64,000 nucleotides of DNA. It comes from JAJPKK01 sp963702755 (GTDB lineage Bacteria; Pseudomonadota; Alphaproteobacteria; Rhizobiales; Xanthobacteraceae). Of the stretch, positions 9,447-19,439 are shown in pieces. Below the pieces are notes generated by a model, which saw only the letters and a program-made list of their open reading frames with translations, did no database searches and was not told the DNA's origin. The stretch is from positions 1 to 64,000 of the forward strand of contig CAVPDZ010000016.1 of NCBI GenBank assembly GCA_963702755.1, in the 5' to 3' direction. The position numbers and the translations under genes were made by a program. How positions within the stretch are numbered: position 1 is the stretch's first letter; each line of letters opens with the position of its first letter.

Positions 9447-11013
9447 GCGGCGGCTCTGAACTTGAATCTGCGGCTCAGGTAGAAGAGCGGGTCGAGGGAT
9501 TCGAACCGATAGGCGTCCAGATAGAGGCCGTTGTCTTCGGCGAGCTTCAGCTGGGATGCCTGACCGACGTCAATCCAGGGCAAAAGGTAGTAGTCCCGCG
9601 CCTCACGATTTGTGCTGTCCATGCGAACGGCGACGCTGATATCGGGCTTCAATCCCGTATCGAGCCGGATTTTCCATCGCCATGATCCGGAAGGCGTCTG
9701 GAAGGACCGGACGATCACAATCGATGCGGTGAACTCATCATTGATGTGGAGGAGGTCGGTCTTCGCGTCGTGGCGAATGTCTCCTCCGAGCTCCTGAATT
9801 TCGTGCATCACCTTGCCGATGACGGACGGGTGCATGTCTCGGAGCGCCCGGTTGATTTCGATGTATCGATAGTCGCGGGCGGGGGCATAGCCGATCAATT
9901 GATAGGCGCGGACCAAGCTGCCGAACCGATGCCGATAGACCGAGCTTGACGGCATGTCCTCCGCCTCGTCGATGATCAGGCCTGACAGCCAGCCGGTTTG
10001 TTGGTGCAAGCCGGCCAGCCGCTCCAACATTTCGGAGTCCGTAAACCGCCGGCAACGCTGGCTGACGATGCGTTGCGCAGCTTCGAAGAAATCCGATTCA
10101 ATGATGGCTTCAAACGCTCCGTCTGCCCGGATCCACTCGTCCGGCGGGTTGATGACGCGTTTGGCTTTCAGCTTGAAGGAGACCCGATTGTAGACGTTGT
10201 TGCCGATGTATTTTTCGTTGGTCAGCACCTGGTGGACCGTTCCCCGCGTCCAGGGACGGCCGAGGTCCGTCGCGCCGCCCTCGCTGTTCAGCAGCGCGGC
10301 GATCTGGCTCTCGACCATGCCTTGCAAGGTGAAGAGTCGGTAGATCCTGCGCACGGTCTCGATCTCATCGACGGGACCTGGCGCAGGATAACCCGGTCGG
10401 TCTGCAGGCTCTTGTGTTCACCGCGCGTCGAGCTCCGCCTTTGTGTTTCCATGCTCATCGACCAGGACCCGGCGCAGGCCGAAGCCGGCCGGACCGCCTT
10501 GGCGGAAGCCATAGGTCGATCAGCCTGCACTGGCCGGTGAACACTTTGGCCGACAGCTCCCGGCTGTATTCGCCGGCCATCGCCCGTTTGACGGTCTTGA
10601 TGATAGTCGAGCCGATGGCTGCCGTCGTTCTCGAACTGCTCGGCGCAGTAGTGGACCGACACGCCGGCTTGCCGGCAGACGAATTCATAATACGCGCTCT
10701 GATCGGCGTCCTGGAACCGGCCCCACCGACTGACATCATAGGCAAGGATGATCGAGAAATCGGCGCGGCCCTTTGTGACGTCATCAATCAGCGATTTGAG
10801 CGCATCGCGGCCGTCGATATTGAGCCCGCTCTTTCCCTCATCGGCATAGGTTCGCACAATATCGATACCGCGAATTGCCGCGTACCTCGCGATGATTTCC
10901 GCCTGGTTTTCCGTCGAATATTTTTGATGTTCCGTAGACATGCGCACGTATTGCGCCGCGCGAATACGTGGTCGGTCTTGGGAATCACTTGAGATAGGTA
11001 CCGTTTGGAACAT
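9443..11013 (-). CDS. large serine recombinase (several frameshifts)
   Basis: A serine recombinase of the resolvase/invertase superfamily. The N-terminal catalytic domain shows AAQYVRMSTEHQKYSTENQ (nucleophile Ser in RMST) and ILAYDVSRWGRFQD. The intact 303-residue C-terminal part (9443-10354) begins with RRIYRLFTLQGMVESQIAALL and continues through the recombinase domain. Between them the frame shifts several times, at about 10625, 10500 and 10390. For example AEQFENDGS resumes in another frame as IGSTIIKTVKRAMAGEYSRELSAKVF. ATG 11013 is preferred over TTG 11025. It probably moves the island, but no attachment sites were identified. Confidence 0.78.
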
Positions 11014-11090
11014 CCAACGCGCCAACTGTTTCCGCCGTTCCTTGAGCGGGACAGCGTCGTCATCCCTGACGCTAGGAGGACGGTGCGGAA

Positions 11091-11468
11091 ATGTCGTTCA
11101 CAAAAGAGGACCGAAATTTTCGGTCAGAAAATGGAAATAGTTTTCCGGCTGGCGAGCGATACAACAGCTTCGCCGACGCCGTCGCCCTCGCCATCAAGGC
11201 GGAATTCGGAGCGACGCCATCGACGGCAAAACGGGTCGCCCGGCTCGTGTCGGCCAATGAGCGCTGCGTCAGAAACTGGCTCGACGGCAAAAATGGGCCG
11301 AGCGGCGAGCATCTGATCAGGCTGATGCGGCACTCTGAGATGGTGACGCATTCCGTTTTGAGCCTTGCTGGCCGGTCAACCCTTTACGGCGGCACTGACC
11401 TCGCGGCGATAAGAGGTTGTCTGGTCGAGTTGATTGCAAAAATCGACGAGCTGCGGGCGCCGGAATAG
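11091..11468 (+). CDS. small HTH-like protein divergent from the recombinase
   Basis: A 125-residue protein of unknown family. Residues 30-80 (FADAVALAIKAEFG...STAKRVARLV...ERCVRNWLDGKNGPSGEHLIRLMRH) look like a helix-turn-helix that recognises DNA, with CVRNWLDGKNGPSGEHL as the recognition segment. It is transcribed away from the recombinase gene with only 77 bases between starts, so it may control the recombinase-ParB operon. No enzymatic motif is visible. Confidence 0.65.
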   Translation: MSFTKEDRNFRSENGNSFPAGERYNSFADAVALAIKAEFGATPSTAKRVARLVSANERCVRNWLDGKNGPSGEHLIRLMRHSEMVTHSVLSLAGRSTLYGGTDLAAIRGCLVELIAKIDELRAPE

Positions 11469-11801
11469 CCAGGTTCGTCGTTCCGGCGCGCCACGCGGAA
11501 GCGGAGGGGACGGTCTTTCGATCTGCGCCACCAATTCGCGGATCATGCCGGCGCGTTCGATTGCCGCATTCTCTATCGGCGCCGGGTACGCGACCACTTC
11601 CCAGATACCTCGGGCTAGAACCAGAGACCCGGCTCGTGACTGACCTTGATCGCTCGTGTGGAGCCACCTGATGGTTTGGCGCTGCTCGTCGCGCTCGCGC
11701 AGGCAACCGCCGTTTTATAGAGCGATCGATCACGAACGGCCGGTTGCCCGGAGTAGAAGCGATGTGCGTAATAATATGATAGAATTTGACTTAATTGGGC
11801 A

Positions 11802-12269
11802 TTTGACGGTATTTTTTTCCCGACGTTTTCGCGTCGATCGATAATGCGGCAGGTGGATAGAAGCCGGCATTTGACGATCAATTTCGATAGACGGCGATAG
11901 GAGAAATTTTCCAACGCTCGAAATTTCCCAATGAAATCAACAGCCCGAATTTTTGACGGTATGGCTGACGGGAAAAGCGAGGCGGCTGGACAGGTTTTCC
12001 AAATGAAAACAGACCATTACGGGTCTGTTGAACAATTGAGTGGGAATGAGGGAGTGGGATGCGATGGAGGGTTTTGGAGGGGAATAGCGTAAGAAAAGCA
12101 AAAACTGTTCGTTGATCATCCGCAGCCCATTTCCAATGGAGGGCAATTTGGCCTTAGCGTTGATTTATTTGGGGGGACGTCCGGGGAGACAGCCAAGTCA
12201 ATGGATGTTTTGACGATAGTTCTGAATTAATTTTTAGTGGGAAAACACGCCGAGAAACCACCGTCAATT
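11802..12269. repeat. iteron-like TTTGACGRTA repeats
   Basis: TTTGACGGTAT occurs exactly at 11802-11812 and 11952-11962. Close variants occur at 11870 (TTTGACGATC) and 12209 (TTTGACGATA), with an inverted AATTGACGGTGG at 12258-12269. A related TTTGACTTA is at 11785. Several near-identical decamers in under 500 bases of AT-rich DNA, next to ParB-like genes, suggest binding sites for an element-encoded protein. Confidence 0.5.
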
Positions 12270-12408
12270 CGACGCGCTGCCCCACAGGGTAGTTTTTTGG
12301 CTGCTACCGCGCGCGGAGGCATTATGCGCCAGATACTTCATTGGTAGTGCCATGCCGTTAATAACGGGCGCGTGGTGTAATGACAAAAGAGCGGGGCGTG
12401 CAATCACA

Positions 12409-12425
12409 CTTTATACGTGTATAAG
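12409..12425. promoter_or_regulatory. short palindrome before the hypothetical gene
   Basis: TTATAC (12411-12416) and GTATAA (12419-12424) form a perfect 6-bp inverted repeat 24 bases before the next start codon. This is the usual place for a repressor site, and its AT-rich arms could also serve as a -10 element. Confidence 0.35.
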
Positions 12426-12448
12426 ATGCTAGTAAAATCGAGGCTGAC

Positions 12449-12819
12449 ATGGGCGAAGAGACTGATGCTGAAGACGATGTAAAGGCGATCTCCGCTTTGA
12501 TTGCGGCGCTTAAACCTTGGATCACCTTGCCCCGGATGGTGAGGTGACGAATGCCGCGGGGTATGTGCAAGAAAAAAATCGGAGCGGCCCGACGATGAAG
12601 CAAAAGGTGCGGTTCATCTTGAAGGCGCGTGGCCAAAGTAAATCGGCGAGTGAGGTGCCAGAGCAAACGACAACGACAATTGACGAGATGATCGGGACAC
12701 TTACTCGATCGGTGTATGACCGCTCTTCTGTTGCAACCCATGTGGCGTTGGAAAGAAAAACAGTGATCCAAATTCGTCGGTACGTAGTTGCGATATTGCA
12801 CGATATTTTGGAATTATAG
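12449..12819 (+). CDS. hypothetical protein (one frameshift)
   Basis: Reading from ATG 12449 gives MGEETDAEDDVKAISALIAALKP and then a stop. The next frame (12517-12819) continues with LDHLAPDGEVTNAAGYVQEK and a second block (SVYDRSSVATHVALERKTVIQIRRYVVAILHDILEL). ALKPLD...VxxYV at the join is a pattern I associate with small uncharacterised alphaproteobacterial proteins, so a one-base indel near 12516 is likely. No function can be assigned. Confidence 0.45.
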
Positions 12820-12952
12820 AAATCGTTGTGGCGCAACAACAGATGACCTAAGAGTCAGCGCCGACATTGATCGTCTTCGTTGGGCGAACTGACGGTTTTC
12901 AGCGGGCGGATGAAACGGTGTGCATCGGCGACGCACGCCGCCACTTTTTGCC

Positions 12953-13006
12953 TTGACATGCAACCATAGGGTTACCTATAAAACAGGCAACTGATAGGTT
13001 ACATAT
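12953..13006 (+). promoter_or_regulatory. promoter and operator of the ArsR gene
   Basis: TTGACA (12953-12958) and TATAAA (12977-12982) are spaced 18 bases and look like a good promoter. Between them lies the inverted repeat ATAGG-GTTA-CCTAT (12966-12979). A half-site copy, ATAGGTTAC, follows at 12994-13002, just before the start codon. This layout fits autorepression by the ArsR protein. Confidence 0.65.
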
Positions 13007-13007
13007 T

Positions 13008-13337
13008 GTGGGCATGAATGATGACGCCGTGTTTCGCGCGTTGGCAGATGCGAGCCGCCGGCAATTGCTGGACCGGCTGCACCGCAAGAATGGCCAGACG
13101 CTCGGCGAGCTTTGCGCGGGGCTCGACATGACGCGCCAGGCCGTCGCCAAGCATCTCGCGATTCTCGAGGAGGCCAATCTCGTCTCCTGGAAGCGGGAGG
13201 GCCGCGAAAAGCTGCACTTCATCAATCCTGTTCCGATCAACGAGATCGCCGAGCGCTGGATTCGGAAATTCGAGCGCCGCCACCTCACCGCGCTGTCCGC
13301 ACTGAAGAAAAAGCTGGAAGGAGAAGGCCGTGACTGA
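13008..13337 (+). CDS. ArsR-family repressor
   Basis: A 109-residue winged-helix regulator (FRALADASRRQLLDRLHRKNGQTLGELC ... MTRQAVAKHLAILEEANLV ... REKLHFINPVP). It lacks the cysteine metal-binding motif of metal sensors. Members of this subgroup typically sit beside an SRPBCC (AHSA1) gene, as here, and control it; the ligand is unknown. Start is GTG 13008. Its 3' end overlaps the SRPBCC start by 8 bases. Confidence 0.85.
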   Translation: MGMNDDAVFRALADASRRQLLDRLHRKNGQTLGELCAGLDMTRQAVAKHLAILEEANLVSWKREGREKLHFINPVPINEIAERWIRKFERRHLTALSALKKKLEGEGRD

Positions 13338-13793
13338 CCAAGGCAAGAGCAGTTTCGTCTACGTCACCTATATCCGCACGACGCCCGAGCGTTTGTGGTC
13401 CGCGCTGACGAGCCCGGAATTCGCGCAGCAATATTGGCGCGGCGCGCGCCCCGACGCCGAGTGGAAGGTTGGCGGAGCGTGGAAGCTCGTCTTCCCGACG
13501 GCACGGTGTGCGATACCGGCGAGATCGTCGCCTTCGAGCCCGCAAAGCGTCTCGGCATTCGCTGGCGCAACGAATTTCGGCCCGAGCTCAAGGCAGAGGG
13601 CTGGTCGCTCTGCACCATGGAAATCGAGCCCATCGGCGACGTTGTGAAACTAACGGTCACCCACAGCATGGAGCGCGAAGGCTCAAAATTCATCGGCGCC
13701 GTATCGGACGGCTGGCCGCAGATTTTGTCGAACCTCAAATCGCTCCTCGAAACCGGCTCGGTCATTCTGGGACCGAAGTATTTCCCGAAATGA
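13330..13793 (+). CDS. SRPBCC (AHSA1-like) protein (one frameshift)
   Basis: A START/SRPBCC-fold protein of about 154 residues: FVYVTYIRTTPERLWSALTSPEFAQQYW at the start, then WKLVFPDGTVCDTGEIVAFEP, and GWPQILSNLKSLLETG at the C-terminus. The frame breaks near 13496, where one C seems to be missing from the codons for FPDG. Such proteins bind small hydrophobic ligands; the actual ligand is not known. Overlap with the ArsR gene indicates an operon. Confidence 0.8.
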
Positions 13794-13824
13794 CGCGAGC
13801 ATTGGGGTAGCCATTCGGCTCTCT

Positions 13825-14199
13825 TCAATTTTCGTTTTGGTCCTGTGAGCCGATATGCCTTCTCGGCTCCATGCGGTCGTGGAGCACGCGGACGATCTCG
13901 ACGACGCTTGGCGTTACCAGGCGATAGAAGATCACATGAACCGGGTTTGCGACCGGCACCTCGCGGCTTTCATCGCGGCTGTGGCGGATGTGGAAGCTGC
14001 GAATGCCGGGAACGAGCTCGGCGCGATCTTCTGTCGACCGTCCGTCGGGAAAGGCCGCCACACGGCGCATTGCTGCAGTGAGGCACGCCCGATAGCGAAT
14101 CCGCGCCGCTTTGCCGTGGAGCTCTTCGCTTCTCCTGAGGATCGCGGCGATGTCGGCCTTCGCCGGTTCCGAAAGCCGATACCGCGCCATGCGGGTCAA
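13825..14199 (-). CDS. ParE/RelE-family toxin
   Basis: A 124-residue protein of the RelE/ParE fold (YRLSEPAKADIAAILRRSEELHG ... VHVIFYRLVTPSVVEIVRVLHDRME). The Arg-Val-Leu-His-Asp-Arg-Met end is typical of ParE. Family members poison gyrase or cleave mRNA; the sequence favours ParE. Its start overlaps the antitoxin stop (ATGA). Confidence 0.85.
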   Translation of the reverse strand: MTRMARYRLSEPAKADIAAILRRSEELHGKAARIRYRACLTAAMRRVAAFPDGRSTEDRAELVPGIRSFHIRHSRDESREVPVANPVHVIFYRLVTPSVVEIVRVLHDRMEPRRHIGSQDQNEN

Positions 14200-14468
14200 C
14201 CGCGAGGCGGCGCCGCAAGGTCGTCGAGATAGGCGTCCAGGTCCTCGTCCTCGATTTCGGTGTAGGCGCCTTGATCGAGCGCCGCGACGCCCTGCTTGAT
14301 CGAGAGGCGCAACTTGTCGAGCTTGAGCGCTTCTTCGGCGCGCCGCTGTTGAAGCGCGCGAATGGCGTCTCGCATGGCTTCGCTGGCGTTACCGTATTCG
14401 CCTGCCTTGAGCATCTCGTCGATGAAGGCGTCCTGCTCCGGCGTCAGGCTTATATTGCGGGTGGGCAT
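14196..14468 (-). CDS. ParD/CopG-family antitoxin
   Basis: Ninety residues, starting MPTRNISLTPEQDAFIDEMLKAG, a ribbon-helix-helix N-terminus, followed by YGNASEAMRDAIRALQQRR and an acidic C-terminal tail that would cover the toxin. The frame is open further upstream, but MPTRN matches the family start. A perfect palindrome lies 40-54 bases upstream. Confidence 0.85.
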   Translation of the reverse strand: MPTRNISLTPEQDAFIDEMLKAGEYGNASEAMRDAIRALQQRRAEEALKLDKLRLSIKQGVAALDQGAYTEIEDEDLDAYLDDLAAPPRG

Positions 14469-14507
14469 TGACCGAATCTCACAGATTTCTCCGAAAGATA
14501 AGAGAAC

Positions 14508-14522
14508 TGGCAAAGTTTGCCA
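14508..14522. promoter_or_regulatory. palindrome upstream of parD
   Basis: TGGCAAA-G-TTTGCCA is a perfect 7-1-7 inverted repeat just before the antitoxin gene. ParD proteins repress their own promoter by binding such palindromes, so this is a likely operator. Confidence 0.5.
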
Positions 14523-14698
14523 ATGCTCTCGTATCGGAGCAATTGAACAAAATTTACCGCGCCGGATGCAGCCACGCATCTCGTGCATCCAGGTAAATCA
14601 GCGCGCGCATCGCATTGGCGCCCGCATTCGTTGACGGAGCGGTTGCGGCCGACGACCATGTCGTTCGACAAAGGTCGGAAATCAAGCGAGCACCGACA

Positions 14699-15055
14699 AT
14701 GCCCATCACCATCTACGGCATCAAGAATTGCGACACGATGAAGAAGGCGCGCGCCTGGCTCGACAAGCACGACGTCGCCTATGCCTTCCACGACTACAAG
14801 GCTGCGGGCATCGAACGTGAGCGGCTGGAGAAGTGGTGCAAGGAGGTCGGCTGGGAGGCGCTGCTCAATCGCGCCGGGACGACGTTCCGCAAGCTGCCTG
14901 ACCGCGACAAGGATCATCTCGATGCGAAGAAGGCGGTGGCGCTGATGCTCGATCAACCGTCCATGATCAAGCGGCCGGTCCTCGATCTCGGCGGCGGCAA
15001 CTTGGTGGTCGGCTTCAAGCCGGAGATTTACGCAGAGCGGCTTGCCGGCAGGTAA
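14699..15055 (+). CDS. ArsC-family (Spx/YffB-like) reductase
   Basis: A 118-residue thioredoxin-fold protein: MPITIYGIKNCDTMKKARAW with the single reactive Cys (C12), and RPVLDLGGGNLVVGF with the conserved RP. It belongs to the YffB branch rather than proven arsenate reductases, because the neighbourhood has no ars genes. Its substrate is unknown. ATG 14699 matches the family N-terminus; the longer open frame upstream is not supported. Confidence 0.85.
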   Translation: MPITIYGIKNCDTMKKARAWLDKHDVAYAFHDYKAAGIERERLEKWCKEVGWEALLNRAGTTFRKLPDRDKDHLDAKKAVALMLDQPSMIKRPVLDLGGGNLVVGFKPEIYAERLAGR

Positions 15056-15068
15056 GCGGACCGCACGC

Positions 15069-15090
15069 GAGCGAAGCTTTCGCTTCGCTC
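15069..15090. terminator. bidirectional stem-loop
   Basis: GAGCGAAGC (15069-15077) and GCTTCGCTC (15082-15090) form a 9-bp stem with a 4-base loop, between convergent genes. The T-run is short, so it may act with Rho or as an mRNA end protector. Confidence 0.5.
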
Positions 15091-15166
15091 GGCGCCCGGC
15101 CGGCACATGCCGACGCGCCGCCCGCGGACGGCGCGCCGCATCAAGGCGATGGTCAGAACCGCGGTG

Positions 15167-15898
15167 TCAGAACCGATAGGTGAGGCCGCCGCCGATCAGC
15201 CACGGATCGATGTGCGCGCTGCCGTTGACCGGGATCGTATTGTTCACGGTCGCCGTGTAGTTCGGCTCGAGGTAGATCTTCTTGGCGTCGAAGTTCAGAC
15301 CCCAGTGCCGGTTGATCATGTAATCGAAGCCCACCTGGGCGACGGCGCCGGCGGCATTCTTCACGTTCAGCCCGGTCACGGTCACGCCGTTGTTCGCGAC
15401 GTTGCCGGCGGACTGATCGAAAAACACCGTGTAGTTCGCGCCGACGCCGATGTAGGGCTGAAACGCCCCGAAACTCGTGAAGTGGTATTGGAATGTCAGC
15501 GTCGGCGGCAGCAGCCAGGTCCGGCCGACATCGAGGCCGTTGAGCGAACCGGTGCCGGTGATGTTGTGCGGCGTCACGCCGAGGATGAGTTCGGCCGAGA
15601 TGTTGCGCGAGAAGAAGTAGCTGATGTCGAGCTCGGGCACGACCGAGCTGCCGATCGAGAGACCCGCGTTCGGCGTCGAAAATGCCGTCACCCCCTGCAC
15701 GTTGACGGTGCTTCCCGACGAATCGGGCAGCACGCCGAGCGCGCGCACGCGGAGCTGCCACGGACTCCAGTCATCGATGAGAACCGGCTGCGCCTTGTAG
15801 ACCGGAACCGTCATGTCGGCGCTGTGCGCCGTGCCCGCCAGCGGTCCCGCCAGGATGACGACACAGCCAAGCCATACGCGAATTTCAGATTTGATCAT
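15167..15898 (-). CDS. OmpW-family outer-membrane porin
   Basis: About 243 residues with a signal peptide (MIKSEIRVWLGCVVILAGPL...HSA) and the OmpW beta-barrel pattern (WQLRVRALGVLP, AELILGVTPH, LLPPTLTFQYHF, FQPYIGVGANYT, NFDAKKIYL and a C-terminal Phe in LTYRF). OmpW proteins form small hydrophobic channels. The start was set at the ATG after GGGGGA. An FNR-type box upstream suggests oxygen-regulated expression, as known for other OmpW genes. Confidence 0.88.
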   Translation of the reverse strand: MIKSEIRVWLGCVVILAGPLAGTAHSADMTVPVYKAQPVLIDDWSPWQLRVRALGVLPDSSGSTVNVQGVTAFSTPNAGLSIGSSVVPELDISYFFSRNISAELILGVTPHNITGTGSLNGLDVGRTWLLPPTLTFQYHFTSFGAFQPYIGVGANYTVFFDQSAGNVANNGVTVTGLNVKNAAGAVAQVGFDYMINRHWGLNFDAKKIYLEPNYTATVNNTIPVNGSAHIDPWLIGGGLTYRF

Positions 15899-15974
15899 GA
15901 TATCCCCCGACTGCGCGCCCGCCTCACGACGCACGCTGTATAGCCGGGGATCGCAAGCCGAGGCGGCTGCGGAC

Positions 15975-15988
15975 TTGATCTAGATCAT
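15975..15988. promoter_or_regulatory. FNR/FixK-type box before ompW
   Basis: TTGATCTAGATCAT matches the FNR/FixK consensus TTGAT-N4-ATCAA at all but the last base. It lies 77 bases upstream of the ompW start, at a distance suitable for activation. Confidence 0.65.
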
Positions 15989-16081
15989 GGGGCCCGGATG
16001 GCGAGAGCCTTTGGTCCCGCGATGTTGCCCCAATACAACACTTTTCACGCGATGCTGTTGATTAACGCGATTCGCGTCTCA

Positions 16082-16515
16082 TCACGCCGTCATATCGGGG
16101 GTGCCCATCGCGGCGCCGATGATGCGCATGTCATGGTCGCTCACCTCGATCACCCCGAAGCGCAGTTGATAGCCCCAGCTGCGTTTGCCCGCCGTGAAAT
16201 CGAGTTCGTCGAGCAGCGGCGCGATCGGCGCATCATGGGCCGCGAGCCAGCGAACGTCGCGCCGGAAGGGACGGAAACCTTGCCCCATGTCGGCCTGGTA
16301 GGGTTCGCCGTCGGCGACGACACCCAGTCCGGTGAAGGATTGGCATTTCTCTTTCCCGCGAAACGCCTTGCTCGGCGAATACGCAACGATTACGTCGCCC
16401 GGCCGAATTCTTCGTACGGTGCCGCTTTGCCGTGACACGCCTGCATGAAGCCGCCGGCGCGCCCGCGGCCGACATGATCGGCCGACGCCACGACAATCCA
16501 GTTCTTCCGCGTCAT
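16082..16515 (-). CDS. EVE-domain (PUA-like) protein (one frameshift)
   Basis: Reads MTRKNWIVVASADHVGRGRAGGFMQACHGKAAP from ATG 16515, then continues in another frame as VRRIRPGDVIVAYSPSKAF...CQSFTGLGVVADGEPYQ to 16082. The join at about 16425 lacks one base. EVE domains are modified-base readers related to PUA and are common in restriction and defence contexts; a specific partner is not evident here. Confidence 0.78.
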
Positions 16516-16568
16516 TTCACGCCTCCTGACCGCGTTTGACACACGGCCGACCGTAGTCGGGGTCGCTG

Positions 16569-17244
16569 TCAGATTTTGTCAGCAGTCGGAATGCCTTCGA
16601 TCGCCCGCCATTCCTTGACCAAGGCGTGGCGCCGGCGGGGATAGCGCTCGGAGGTGAGCTTCACGGCCACGATGCGGTCGGTGCGGAAATGGCGGTAGCC
16701 CTGCCGCATCTCGCACCACGCGGCGACGACGCGGGATCGTTCGAAGAAGCCGAGCACGAACGGCCACACGGTCCGCGCCGACGTCTCGCCTTCGTGGTCC
16801 ACATAGTGGATGCGCAACTTGTGCTCCTTGCGGATTGCCTCACGGATTTTCGGCTCGGCGTCTGCGGCAATCCGCTGGGTCGGTCCGCCGATCCAAGGAC
16901 ATGTCCCCCGCGGGAAGGACGTGGACGATCTTGGCGAGCGCGTTGCGCGCCGCCTCGGACAGCGACCCGTCGCCGCTTTCGGCGACCCAGCGCGAACCGA
17001 GCACCAGCGCCTCGATTTCTTCCTCGGAGAACATCAACGGCGGCAGCACGAACCCCGGCCGCAGCACGTATCCGACGCCGGCCTCGCCCTCGATATGCGC
17101 GCCCTGCGCGGCAAGCGTCCCGATATCGCGATAAAGCGTGCGCAACGAAATGCCGAGTTCCTCGGCAAGGCGCGCCCCGCTCACCGGCCGGCGATGACGC
17201 CGCAGGATCTGGATGAGTTCGAGCAGACGTTGCGCGCGGGACAT
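16569..17244 (-). CDS. HTH-WYL (YafY-like) transcription regulator (frameshifted)
   Basis: The N-terminal HTH (RLLELIQILRRHRRPVSGARLAEELGISLRTLYRDIGTL) and the WYL domain (LRIHYVDHEGETSARTVWPFVLGFFERSRVVAAWCEMRQGYRHFRTDRI) are in different frames, joined near 16835. Together they make the usual size for YafY-type regulators, about 225 residues. Effector and targets are unknown. Confidence 0.82.
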
Positions 17245-17647
17245 TGTGCCTTCGTCGGTGCGCCGGATATTACCCCAGGGGCTTCGCCGGGGACAAACAC
17301 CCCTCGGAACAATGGGGAAGTTGATCGAAGAGGAATAGTCCTATAATATAGGGTGTCAAATGACAACGGACGAGCGGTGACCCATGAAATCAACCGGACC
17401 AGCCCGTTTCGCTGATCGCCAAGTTGGGATTCGCTGTTCATGCGGGCAGGGAAACACCCGTAAATCATTGCAATCCGAGAGCAGATTCATCCGGACAGGC
17501 GTCCCGATGCCCCGAAAAATGGATTTTCCCTGATATTTTCCCTGTTCTCAGGGAAAAGCGGCATCGTCAACGCGCCGCGCATCGCAAAATTATGCAGTTA
17601 TGTCAGTAAGTTATATTGCTTGGGTCGCAGCGTTGGGGCAATGCGGC
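17245..17647. other. intergenic with a TTTTCCCTG palindrome
   Basis: No gene recognised. It holds an inverted repeat described separately, of a kind I associate with dispersed intergenic sequences in this bacterial group. Confidence 0.4.
17523..17557. repeat. TTTTCCCTG inverted repeat with extra direct copy
   Basis: TTTTCCCTG (17536-17544) and CAGGGAAAA (17549-17557) are perfect inverted arms with a 4-base spacer, and a further ATTTTCCCTG starts at 17523. It could be a protein-binding site or part of a dispersed repeat. Confidence 0.45.
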
Positions 17648-17935
17648 TCAAGGCCATCCGCGCGACAGGCGCTCGTGATTGGCGTGCACGCGCCGTTTGA
17701 TCGGGGCGAGTGCGAGCCGCGAGGCGGCGTCCACGCTCTGGCCGCCGGCGAGCGCGTTGAGTGCAGCGGCTTGGGCGGCGGCAACGGCGATGAATTTTTC
17801 TTCGACCATGCGCCTGCATTCCGCGGCGGCGGCGGGGCCGCCGCCAGCGATCTTGACGAGGCGCATCGCGATTACGCTCTGGGCTTCGAGGCCGAGCGCG
17901 GCGACATCACACCAGTCTTTCCACAAGCCGAACAT
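17648..17935 (-). CDS. conserved hypothetical protein, helical
   Basis: About 95 residues starting MFGLWKDWCDVAALGLEAQSVIAMRLVKIAGGG. It is predicted to be mostly amphipathic helix with an Ala-rich middle (AAQAAALNALAGG), reminiscent of small phasin-like proteins. The TTG at 17968 gives a longer form, but the ATG is more likely. No function is assigned. Confidence 0.55.
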   Translation of the reverse strand: MFGLWKDWCDVAALGLEAQSVIAMRLVKIAGGGPAAAAECRRMVEEKFIAVAAAQAAALNALAGGQSVDAASRLALAPIKRRVHANHERLSRGWP

Positions 17936-18124
17936 GGGCGCGACAATCCATCGTGAACTTTCGAACAATACGGATCAAATCCTGCTGTTCGGATAAGACG
18001 GGGCGAGGCGACAGCGATTTCGCCATCCGCGGTTAGGGTCGCGTGCGCGCGGTCCGCGCAATTGCAGAGCCGGCAGTAACGATTCGTTCAGCATGTCGGA
18101 CGTCGGCTTGTCCCGTGCGCACGT

Positions 18125-19254
<1,130 letters not shown>

Positions 19255-19309
19255 CACAACTGCTCCTGCTCTTGTGTTCCGTTTCTAATGCCTAAGCTCC
19301 TTCGATGTC

Positions 19310-19395
19310 ATGCCCGCGAAAGCGGGCATCCAGTAACCCCCGGCCAATCCGCATGAACGCCGGCCGTGCCGACTTTGGACGTCGGTGGTTACTGG
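19310..19395. repeat. dispersed palindromic element
   Basis: ATGCCCGC-GAAA-GCGGGCAT (19310-19329) is followed by CCAGTAACC (19330-19338), whose complement GGTTACTGG ends the element at 19387-19395. Nested inverted repeats like this are typical of dispersed intergenic elements in Bradyrhizobium-like genomes. Confidence 0.6.
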
Positions 19396-19439
19396 GTCGC
19401 CTGGTCGAGCCGGGCGACGACGGGTGATGGAATCGCGCT

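Larger units (their letters stand above)
11469..12448. other. AT-rich non-coding stretch with repeated TTTGACGRTA
   Basis: No believable gene was found in nearly 1 kb. Open frames here lack ribosome sites and familiar protein features. From about 11720 the base composition is visibly richer in A+T than the surroundings. It contains iteron-like repeats (listed separately) and a small palindrome before the gene at 12449. It could be a replication, partition or regulatory region of the mobile element. Confidence 0.5.

Noticed and set aside
11376..11597. possible minus-strand gene overlapping the end of the HTH gene
   Set aside because: No ribosome site and no recognisable protein; overlaps a better-supported gene.
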